DNA from: Phocoena phocoena
Lineage: Eukaryota > Chordata > Mammalia > Artiodactyla > Phocoenidae
Length of the DNA: 64,000 bases
NCBI RefSeq assembly: GCF_963924675.1
Contig: NC_089234.1
Location: 63,027,588-63,091,587, forward strand
Direction of reading: 5' to 3'
A program made the translations under genes and the position numbers. This document shows, one piece after another, positions 34,501 through 46,500 of this stretch (position 1 is the first letter of the stretch; every line of letters begins with the position of its first letter). The notes under the pieces are model-generated. The model was not told the origin of the DNA. It made no database searches and saw only the letters and a list, made by a program, of their open reading frames with translations.

Positions 34501-37500
34501 CGCTGAGCCTGTGCGTCTGGAGCCTGTGCTCCACAACGGGAGAGGCCGCAGCGGTGAGAGGCCCACGTACAACCAACCAACTAACTAACTAACTAAATCT
34601 TGGAAACCCTTACCTCCTACTCTCCATTTTTATGGATAAAACTCTTATTGTTTCAAATTTATTTCTCTGCATTCTCACGGAGCCAGTTATCCTTTATTTC
34701 CATTCCTTTAAGTATATCCACAAAGAGCAACAAAATCCTCTTATCATTTCTGAGGACACTCATCAATAGACTTCTGGTAATATTTTAAGAATATTACCAA
34801 GTTCATATTTTAATGACATTTCTGTAACAAAGTCATCAGCTCAACATTTAAAAATACAGTCTAATAATATCAAGTAACAAGAGCTATAAATAATTAAAAC
34901 ACTTCTATCACCACAAAGATGACTAGAGAAATATTTATTTTATATGACCTATAATAAATTACACACCAAGCAACTTAATTCATATCTTTTACTGTGTTTT
35001 CTAGACATATCTCAACATAAATGGCAAAAACAAGAGATTTCATATCTTGTCATGATGAAAGCCAATAATTACCAGGTGGGAGACTGCCATATATAACAGC
35101 TGATTCCAATCCCCGAATTTCAATCTGTCGACTCACAGAATAAATATCATTCTTGCTAAAACAGACAATGCAGTCCCCAGGCCGAAGGTTGTCTAAAGAT
35201 TCTAATGCGTGATCCAGCACAAAAATGGGGGTAAGCCTCTTATAGGTTCGAATCTACAATAAACGATATGATATTGTAAAATAACATACCTAACTCAGCT
35301 TCTTCTAATATTGTGAAAAACTCACAATCAAGCGTAGCTAGAAACTGATAAGTTCCAACTTTTTCAAGAGAAAATACAGAAAAACATTTATTTTGATATT
35401 ATAAATATTACCATCCATTCTCACTGGTATTTCTAAATTAACAAAATGTTACAGAGGATTTCATAAATTTTCAAAGCACTTTCATATATATTTGATTTTT
35501 ATGGCAATGTGGTAATTTCAGAAAGGTTATTAAATATTATTTCCCTTTTATGAAAGAATAAAATAGAGTCTAATAAAAGATCAGGTCTGATGAGGATTTT
35601 TCCAGTTCTAGCCTTCTCCGATTTGCTTAAAAACACAAAGTGAATAACAGCAAAGCCAAGACTGGAACCCAGAATTTCTTCCACTACATTCCACTATCTC
35701 TCCCTGAAAGCTGAGCACAAAACTAAAGTAATGGACCAATTTAAAAATATTTCTTCATTTTATTACAGAAGTCTGGTAAAGAAAACAAGTAGGATTAAAT
35801 GGAAATGAGTGGCTTCCTACTCTAGGAATTTGAAAAAGGGTACAAACTATCTCTACCAATCAGATATATATCAAAGTCCCCAATATCTGACACCTGAGAC
35901 TTTGAAAATCACAAACTTTTGCTGGAGCCTCCAACTTCCAACATTCCTGATTTATTTAATTCTAAAGAGTTCTGTTTAAACTCCAAAAGGTTTTGTCAAG
36001 AAAAGATAAGGAATCTCCTTATACTTTTGGAGACTTAGGGTGTGACAGTCACGCAGTCAGAACTTTAGTTCATGGGGCTCAACCAACTATGTATGATCTA
36101 GTCAACTACGAGGAAATGAAGCTAATCTTTCAAGTTCTGATTTTGCCACCATCTGGGGCCTATGAAGCCACTGCCTGGGTACTCTGGGCTATTTGCTATG
36201 CCACCTTGAGAACAAAGTGTATAATCTAGTACCTCCACATCTTCCCCAGTTGTGTACATAAGCTCGGTAACCAGGTCAATAGCAGCAGATTCTCCACACA
36301 AATGGATTTCTTCAGCACAGAGTCCTGTTAAATGCAAAATTGGCGTTTCTTAAAATTTTAAAGATATAAAATTAAATATGCAATACTCTACATACCAAAA
36401 ATACTTTAAGTTTGCTTACCTATTGCTTTACAACTTCTCCAAGTGTTTTCATATTATCTCTATGATTCTAACCTCAAAACAAAACCTTCTAGTAGGCAAA
36501 AATTATCACCACTTTTATAAATCTTGGGGTTTTTAAATTGCTTTGGCCAAGGTTTTGAGTCTACTAGAGGATGAAGCCAGCCTGAACTAGAACCTGCATT
36601 TTGATGGTTAATACTGAACATTAGTCCTATACTTTTTTTTTTTTCAAATTAGGCTCCATGGAATCACTGAGGTGCCTCAGAGGCTGGGGGCTGGTAGGTA
36701 GAAGAAACTCCAAGCTCCTTACCCCTGAGCATATCCACTTTCATCTATTTTATATTACAGGCTTTAGTGTATACTCTTTGTTTACAGAAAGTTTACCTAT
36801 GTTTTTAAATTTCAAAACACTTGCCCTACAACATGCTGATCAAAAATTCACTCCAATATCAAGCAGGAGAAACGTTCTTTCATGTATATGGACCTCACTT
36901 CCAGGAGCCTATCCTAAAGAAGTAATAAAATGAATAAAAAGTTAACGCCTACAAAGATTTTTACTGCATCATTAATAATAGAGAAAAATGTTCGACTCTT
37001 TGGGACAAATTACAACTGGTCTCCCACATCCACAGGTTTCACATCTGCAGATTCAACCAACCACGGATTGAACATATTCAATCCGCGGTTGGTTGAATTC
37101 ATGGATGCAAAAGCCATCCAACTGTAAAGGATTTGAGCATCTGCAGATTTTGTTATCTGTGTGGGTACAGGAACCAACATCCGACAAATACCAAAGGACG
37201 ACTGTGTAGTACAGTTCTTCAATGGAGAACATGCAACATTAATATGTGGTATGAAAAAAAAGTCTATGAAACAACTGAAAAAAAAAGCAAGATAAAAATT
37301 ATATATTCACAAAACACCATATACGTGAGAAAAAAGACTGCCATGAAACACCAAAATGTTAATAGTGGTTGTGTAAATATGGCAAGATTTGAACACTTTA
37401 ATTAAGTGATTATGCTAATTTTATGACAGAAGAAATGGACTTCCCATTATTAGAACAATACTTAGAAAATTAAAGCTCACACTTAGCTGACTTTTTTGTT

Positions 37501-40500
37501 TGATTTGTGTCAAGAGAGAATCTAGCTGGCTCTATTTGGCAATGTCAAGCAGATAAATGCAGATAATTCGCAGTGCAGATGTCACAAAGCACAGGTTTTA
37601 TAGCAATAAGACCACCAACCTAGTAGTGCTCTGGTCCAGGCCCATCCTCTGGCTGGATCTTTAATCATTTGAATTTCATCAATCACAGCCACTTCATCTT
37701 AAAATAAAAAGTTATCATGAGCAAGACAATCTACTTCAATAGTATTATAAACAAACCACAATACCAAAATTCAAGCTTTCAATACCACCATAATCATCAT
37801 CATTACTTATTAGGTGCTTCATTTCTGGCAGGCTTGTTCTAAGTGCTTTACAACTCATTTAATCCTCACAACAAACCCATTAGGTAAGTATCATTATTAC
37901 TTACATTTCCTTTTTTTTTTAATCTCATCTGTTTTTTTTTAATTAAAAATAATTGTCTTTGGCCACGCCGTGAAGCTTGCGGGATCTTAGTTCCCCAACC
38001 AGGGACTGAACCCATGCCTTCGGTAGTGAAAGTGAGGACTCCTAACCACTGGACCACCAGGGAATTCCCCTACATTTACATTTTACAAAAGAATAAACTG
38101 AGACCCAGAGAAGTTAAGTCACTGGCCCTAGTGTAAGATTTAAAACCGTGAAATTCAAACCCAGACCGTCTCTACTGCACTGCCTCCCAAACTGAACAGG
38201 TTCAGTTGTCCTATTTTCTGCAATCTCAGAGGCAGCCTGGAGAATCTGCCTAATAAGAACACATCCACACAGCAACTGAAGTAGCTCCTGGGACCAAGGA
38301 GTAGATAACCCTGCAGTAAAATGAAGCACCTCAGGAATCAAGACGGGTGTCAGGAGGAGAACCAGAGAAGAATGTGTAATTCCCTGAGCTCCAGCTCTGC
38401 TTATTCTTAGGGGTTTTAAAGCTTATTATGGTAAAAAAAAATAGTGGCTCATTTTATTTTCTAATGCCAAAATGCTTCCAACCATATTATTTTATTCTTT
38501 TTAAGTCATATAAATTATATTTTAGTTTGCTTCCCAAAATACCAAGGAGTTGCAAGGAGCATATTTTAAAAAAAGGAAAAATTTAATGTGCCCACAATGA
38601 CATTTAGCAAACAAAAGAAAGCTAATTTTATACTGAAAAACCATCAGATTAAAAATTACTAGCATATCTGAGCGTATACAAACAAGATTAGAAAAGAGGG
38701 CACAGAAGAAGGAATTTTCATTTATATGTGCTATTTTAATTTTTACAATGTATTACTTTTAGAATAAATGGATTTTTTTGAAAACTATCCATTTACTCAG
38801 AAAGTTAAGATTATTAAAATGAAAAAAGCAAGCTACCAAATAGTACATAATATATAATCCCTATTTTATTTAATATACACACTCACGATGCACACATAAA
38901 TGCATACACAATACAAACACAGTCTAGAAAATATACACCACAGGGTTAATACTTGTTGATTCTGGATGGGTGGAATTGGGAGATTTTTTTTTTTTCCTTC
39001 TCTTTGCATTTATTTTTATGTTTTCTATAATGAAGAAATGATTGCCTATATAATAAGGAAAAAGTTAATTTTCATTTAAAGTACTTTCAAAACTATAGTA
39101 CTTAAATAGAAGTTTTCTGTGGTACTATGTGTAATAGTGAAAAACTTTAAACAACCTAAATATTCTTTAATAGAGGAATGAATAATTTTAGTCATAATAT
39201 GGAATACTACATAACAATTTAAATGAATAAATGTGATATATATTCATGATACATATATATGTATACAAGACTAGATCTAAAAAATATGTAAAATAAAAAG
39301 CAAATTGTGGAATAATAATGCAATATGATAATCATGTAAATGTTTTAAAACACACAATCCACAGTATTGATAGGCAATACATAAGAGTGATACCAAAAAA
39401 AAAAAAAAGGAAAGGTATATACCAAATATTTGATAGCAACTGGATCAAAAGAGGAGAGAGGAATTGAACTGGGGAGTGACACAAAGGAAAATTCATACTT
39501 AGTGACATTTCAGTTCTTTTACGAGAAAAAGGGAAAGAAATTCAAAAGCAAACATAACAGAAAGTTTGGCATTTTTAAGTAGTGGTAAGTCCTGGGTATT
39601 TGCTGTACTATTCTTTTCTTTGTCTCAATTTAAAATTTTTTTCGCAATAAAAAACACATTCCATATGTTCATCTGAATTTTAAAATAAAAAAATACTAAA
39701 CCATACAGTTTTTAAAATGGTGTATACATACAAGGAGTTGTAACACTGCACATCTCAACAGTACAAGCAACATGGGCAGCCTGTTTCCCATCTGGCTCTA
39801 CCGTCACACGTTCTTCACCTGTTACCAAGTCACATGGCACACCCTAAGATGACAAAAAGAAAACTGGAATTATTTCCAGCTTGAAAACAATAGCAAAAAG
39901 AAGTTTTGGATGTTTAATAGAGTATTCTCTCCATTACGTCAAATTTATTTGTCTAATAGTTGAAACAAAATATCCCCAATCCTTTAAAAAAAATTTTAAT
40001 AAGAAAATAAAAGCCACTCTTTTATATAACCTGTGTAAACTTGGAAACATCTCAAATCAGCTAAATTCTCAGGTAACAAAAGCATGAGAAATTGCAGCAG
40101 TTTCACTTTTTACCTCTGTACTATTTCAATAGTTTCTGTACCATTTTAGTTTATTAAGATGAAATTGTTTCTATGTTCAAGAAGAATATTATAAATAAAA
40201 TTTAAGAATATAAAGACCTCCTAATATATTTCTTTGAGAAGGACCAACATCAATGCTATGGTGTATTTGAGTTACCAACCACCCCCGTCCACTCAGGACT
40301 GAGGGGTTCCCCAGGATGAAGAACATTTGGTGCTAAATCAGGGAAAGTCCAGGCAAACTGGAACAGCTGGTCTCCACAGTGGCCTGAAACTAATGAGGAA
40401 ACATCAGACATATCCAAACTGAGTGACAACTTACAACACAACTGACCTGTAGTCTTTCAAAATGTAAAGGTTTGGCATGGACATATATACGCTACCAAAT

Positions 40501-43500
40501 GTAAAAGAGATAGCTAGTGGGAAGCAGCCGCATAGCACAGGGAGATCAGCTCCGTGCTTTGTGACCACCTAGAGGGGTGGGTTAGGGAGGGTGGGAGGGA
40601 GATGCAAGAGGGAGGAGATATGGGGATATATGTATATGTATAGCTGACTCACTTTGTTATACAGCAGAAACTAACACACCATTGTAAAGCAAGTATACTC
40701 CAATAAAGATGTAAAAAAAAAAATGTAAAGGTTATGAAAGACAGAAAGACTGAGGAACTGTACTAGAGACATGACAATAAAACACAGCGGGAGACCCTGA
40801 ACAGAATGCTGGGGTGGGGGGGTGGGTGGGATGGGGAAATGGAGTGGTGGCAGTGTTTATAGGACAATTGGCAAAATATGAAAATGGACTGTTAATTAAA
40901 TAATGGTATTCTATCGATATTAAATGTCCTACTTTAGATGAATATCCTGAGGTTATGTAAAAGAAAGTCTTTGTTCTGTGGAAATACTTTAACTATTTAT
41001 GAATAAGGAGGCATTATGTATGCAAATTACACAAATTATTCAGAACATAATAAAAGAGAACGCAAATCACCTACCAAGACGGGTTAATCTTTCATTATAA
41101 AGTCATAATAAAACAATGAACTAAAATGTGGCTCCTTTACTGCAACGATGCCTCAGACCACAGGGCATTCGGTCCTTTTCTCAGTCTTTATCGTTAGTTC
41201 TAGTTGACAGCATCAAAGGTCTAATCTTAAAAAAAGGTAAATGGAATACAACAGAGTAGGTGGGTAACTCTGAGGAGACAAAGAAGGGGTTCAGAGGGCG
41301 TTTCATCTATATCAATATTTTCTTTTTCTTTTTTTTGGCTGTGCCGCGTGGCTTACAGGATCTTAGTTCCCCCACCAGGGATTGAACCCGGGCCCTCCGC
41401 AGTGAAAGCACCAAGTCCTAACCACTGGACCTCCAGGGAATTCCCCAATAATACTTTATTTCTTGAATCTGATGGGAGTTGGGTAGTGGACTCAGGTTAT
41501 CTGAATGTTATTCCCTGCATTTCTCTGTATATGTGAAATATTCTGTAATATTGTATTTCACTCATTCTAATACACACGTTTTTTCACATTTTAGTATCTC
41601 TGAAACCAGGATACCTCTTAACAATGGATGGCATGTCAGAATTCAGTCGGCAGCATCATCTTCTTTCTCAGTTTTACATAAAATAACAGTACATCTTACA
41701 CTTGATGGCTTGTTAGATGCAATGCAATACGGCACTTTTTGTTAACAGTAAATTACTACATACGCCCTCCCCCTCTACCCCTTTAACTCCACTCTCCCCC
41801 AAATTAACAAGAAAAAGAGAGAATATTTGGTAATATACTAACAGCAGCATTACTCTTTTCGAAGATCTCATGTGCCAGTAATTTTAAAGGACCGCAATAT
41901 ACTCCAGATTTTGCTGACAAGTATTTCTGGATTGCATGATAAGTCTTTCCACTGTTCGTGGGACCTGAATGGAATATTATCTTCCGCTGTAAGACTCTGG
42001 CTTCTGGGTACCTAAAACATGAGTAGGTAAACAGCTTAATTCCATTAACCTCAAAATCCTGGCAAAGGTATTACATGAAAAAAATTCCAAGGAAACATCC
42101 TCTTAACATTCATAAGATAGCATCTTTGAAAAACTAAATGATGAGCTTCACATCCACACTAAAATGACTGCTTTCCAAGAATAGCATTTACTAACTAGAG
42201 GACAGAAAAATCCAAATGCAAATTAATTTATTGGATATTCTTGCCACTGTACAAATCCCTTTCCCCAAGAGTTACCTAAAATAAGTTTAAACTGCTAACA
42301 GCTCCAGAGATTTGTCCACATTATTTCCACAGCTCTACATATGCCCTATAAATAAATATTCCTAGGCTTCTGAATTTCAGCATACACAATAAAGTGACTG
42401 AGTCTTCTGCTTTTGGCCATGAGCACTTGCCCTCTCACCATAAACAAGTACAAAACTGGACAAAATATATACAGCAGCTGCCTGGGGACATGGACAGGAG
42501 GCAGTGCAGGACTACAAGCCCCAAAAGAAAGGAACACCTGAGATGAGCCCTGCTGTACCCCAGCAGGGCATAGGGAGGTGGAACCCAAGCAAGGTAAAGT
42601 AGTCCCACTGAGCTGAGCAGTAGAGATCAAGTTCAAAGCTGCTGATGCAGCTGGAATTGGAAAGCCAGAGTGTGAAAGAGAAAAAAGGGTGCAATAGAGG
42701 GGGAGCCTTGAAGTCTGTGTGGGAGTTCCTTGGGTCCTTGGCCAAGGGCTGGGCTGAGCATGTGCAGGGCCTAACAGAGGACTGCTTGCTAAGAGTTTGA
42801 GTGGAAAGTCTCAAAGAGTGGCAAAGTGCTAGGAGATGCTGGAGTTCCAGCCACAGTGGTGGTGGGGAGAGCTCATTAATAGCGTATTCAGCTGAGACAC
42901 CAGGAAGGCCACACCTGAATTGTAAGGATGACACCCTAAAGGGCTACTCTAGATCTGCCCTAATAAAACCTTAAACCAAACTTGATTAGGATTCAAGGGG
43001 AGACACCAGTTAACTGCCTGCCCAAACTGCCCACTTTTCTAGAGAAAACAAAACAATCTAGACGACTTATGATTTATCATCCAGCATACAATAAAAGTAT
43101 ATAATGATCACTAATTTTCCAAGATTAGAAACTGAAAATTTCAAATCTACAAATAAAGAAACTAACCAGTTAGGTGGTATTCTTAGGTCACTGATTTTAC
43201 GTAGATCATCCTTACATTCCAACACAGGAAATATCTGTTTTGCATGTCTCAAGAAAAATGGAAATAAATCATCCACGTGAGCTGGAAAATAAAACACTGC
43301 ATTAATATGTGCAATCCAAATGTTATCCATAACTGCACTGAATGAGAACTTTACTCTTAGTGAGCTAAATTAAGGGGGCATTGCCAGAATAAAAAGAAAA
43401 ACCCTAAAACAAGGAACTCTATCCTTTCCTGAGGTCCTGCTTTGTCTTACATTTTCCTCCTTATTTCACTTATATTTTCCAGGAAAACAGAAAATTGGCT

Positions 43501-46500
43501 TTCAACAACCACGTTCCACTTCTTCTATGCAAACAGGGAAAGATCAGCATTGATGAAAGTTAAGTTAAAAACAAAGAACCTGGGGGAATTCCCTGGCAGT
43601 CCAGTGGTTAGGACTCGGCACCTCATCACAAGGGGGCCCCGGGTTCGATCCCTGGTTGGGGAACTAGGATCCGCAAGTGGCATGGTACGGTCAAAACAAA
43701 CAACAACAAAAAACAAAGGACCTGGGAATATACATTAGAGAGAAGGCCTGTGGTTACTGAAGAGAAATACAGGTGCCAAGTATTTTTTAAGCTACAGAGA
43801 CCACTAAGAGACAAAACATGAAAGTGAATTGACGCCTCAGCAAGAAGTCTCCACACCTTAGTGGCTCTGATGAGGGTGGGGCTGTGTCCAATTCTGCTTT
43901 GTGTCCAGGTTCTACCTCAGTGCCTGGCCCACGGCAAAAGTCTAATAGTCAAATACTTAAAACTATAACCAAAGCCAAACTGCCCATGGGAACAAAATAA
44001 TGATGTTCCTACATTTTTTTTTTTGCGGTACGCGGGCCTCTCACTGTTGTGGTCTCTCCTGTTGCAGAGCACAGGCTCCAGACGCGCAGGCTCAGTGGCC
44101 ATGGCTTACGGGCCCAGCCACTCCGCGGCATGTGGGATCTTCCCGGACCAGGGCACGAACCCATGTCCCCTGCATCGGCAGGCAGACTCTCAGCCACTGC
44201 GCCACCAGGGAAGCCCAATGTTCCTACATTTTTATCTTTTATAGCAAGAGCTTTGTCCTAATATGAGGGAGAAACAAGCCAGTGGCAGAAACAGATGGAA
44301 TCTGTCATGTATTAATTCTGTCTTGTGTGAGAGTTTATTTCAGTGTAGCCTATATATTACTACATAGTGAAGAGCAGATAATGACAGATGAAGACCCCAG
44401 TCTTCCTCCAGCCTAAGACATACGGGTGATTTAATAACCAGTTCAGGAACCCACTATAAAAGCAAAAGGACCTAGAAGGCCTCCTACGAAAGCACTGAAT
44501 TATTTACAGAGGATATTAACAGGGCTTATTCTAAAGCAAATAACGCCCTAACTAGAGAAATAAACATAGGAAGAAATAAAAAGTATGCTCAACAGGATTT
44601 TAAAAAGTCTCTAAACACTTGCCTGCACTGAAGCAAATATCATTCAAAATAATGTGAATGTCCACATCCAGGGAATGAGACTGCATGATATAATTTCGAA
44701 AGCTTATGAAAGCTTGGTGGAAGAGACGAGCTGTGGGAAACACAAAATCAAAATAGGTAGGACTTAGTTTTCATTTAATTTCTCATTTTAAAAAATACAT
44801 AACACGTCACACCTAACTCATCAAAGTGTCTTTTTCTTTTCTTGTAGTACAGCTGGTTTGTTATGATCTGGGCTAAAACTGATATTCTAGTAGACCATGA
44901 AGGAAAGCTGAACACACAGCTCCCTTGCCGTGTGTCTGGCTCCCCAGGTGCATCCTGCCGATCTCCTGCCTACAGAGAAGCAAAAGTCAGGGACATTCTC
45001 TAGATTACAACTATGTATTAATAGGTATGTCCAGGCCACACTAGGTCCCACACAACAATGACAAAGCTGTAATCTAAGCAGTAATAAGATGTCTCTAATG
45101 GAAATCTTATTAGCCTTACCATCGAGTCCATAATCAGCACTCAGTTTCTGAATTTCTTTTCTCTTGTAAAACTTATCTAAGATCTTCTTTACTTCATCTG
45201 GAAGAAAGATATAAAAATTTAACATATGTTTAACATTTGTTTTCCAGACAGAGAAATGCCCAAAGAGCAAAAGAAACCTGAAGTCATAACACCCAAGGCA
45301 GCAGTCTACTGAGTGTTGCAAGAACTTGAAGGTTTTAGTTGATCACAAACTCTTTATAGTTTAATAGTGTCTAGAAAAAGTATAAAGTCAAACAATGCAA
45401 TATTCCTGTAATACTGCAGAAGACTAAGCAAGGTGCTACAGGAGTAGCATCACCCCTAGCCTCCATAAGACCACTTTTAGATAACCATGTTCTGTTTTGT
45501 TTACTTACAACCATTCTGAACATCAAATAGTGAGCAGCTAAAGGTATCTAGAAAGATAACCAATTCTGTGAGGGCCAGATCATTATGCTTTCGTGTGAAT
45601 GACTAAAGGAGCCAGGGATGATCTTTAGCTTGGAGATGATTTTAGGGAGAACAGATTATACATATTTTGTTCTAGATGGCATAACTAAAGTCAGTGGGAA
45701 GTGAAGGAAACAGATTTCAGTGTAATTTATACAAGAATTTCCTAATAATTAGAACAGGGAAAAGGGGTTGTCTCACAGAAGTGCCAGCTCATAGTCACTG
45801 AAAAGTACTCAAGCAAGGCTTAGATGACTGTATTTCAAGGGTGACAGCAGAGAAATTACTGTGCTATAGTGGAGGCTGGATTAGATACCTGCTGAAATAA
45901 CATGCCACTATGAGTCCCTAATTTTACCGGTGAAAATACTTTTTTTTTTTTTAATTTTTTTTTTGCGGTACGCGGGAAAGTACTTTAATCAAGTTGAAAT
46001 TGTATTAACATTGCACATGTGAAAACACTACTGCATTATTCTGTAGAGATAAACATTTTACTAATCCAGCCACACACTCTACATTTCTGGGAAGGCAGGC
46101 CAAAACTGATACAGTCTTTGCTCATGAAACACAGAAAGGCCAGGTGGCCTGTATTTTTGCCTCCCACCAGAGTACCAACTGCACTTGCATCCAACCACAA
46201 CACACATACAACACTCACTGAAGAAATTAAGCCTGAATAAAGCATCTCACTATCAAAACTTTGCTTTGCAGAATGAGGGAATTTCAAAGTCGCTGGTTTA
46301 GCCATTAGGTTTGCCCACAACTAAATGTAAGATGCATACAAATATAGCTACTATCACAGGCAGCTATCCTGCTATTTCTGGGTTTCTGTTACTTTGTACC
46401 CAGTGGGTCCAACAGTTTCTTTACAATAGTGGAAAAATCAGTGACAAAAAAGGCACATGCAATTGCCTGGGGAAATTCTGCTGACCTATAAACTCAATAC

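Larger units (their letters stand above)
37698..39731 (-). other. SUPV3L1 intron 6
   Basis: Contains a MIR (37785-38190) split by an antisense short SINE, and AT-rich L1M-like sequence at roughly 38690-39670. Confidence 0.75.
39844..41842 (-). other. SUPV3L1 intron 5
   Basis: Contains an L1 tail (about 40465-40722), a G/T-rich patch near 40812-40845 and a short antisense SINE (about 41330-41446). Other sequence is unassigned. Confidence 0.8.
43282..44622 (-). other. SUPV3L1 intron 3 (GC-AG)
   Basis: Donor CAG|GCAAGT, acceptor CCAG. It carries two SINEs, 43585-43708 (+) and 44019-44217 (-). The rest is unassigned. Confidence 0.85.

Noticed and set aside
44623..44640. Alternative GT donor inside SUPV3L1 exon 3 (at AGTGCAG)
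   Set aside because: Using it would remove four bases and break the frame to exon 4, whereas the GC donor restores both frame and family sequence.
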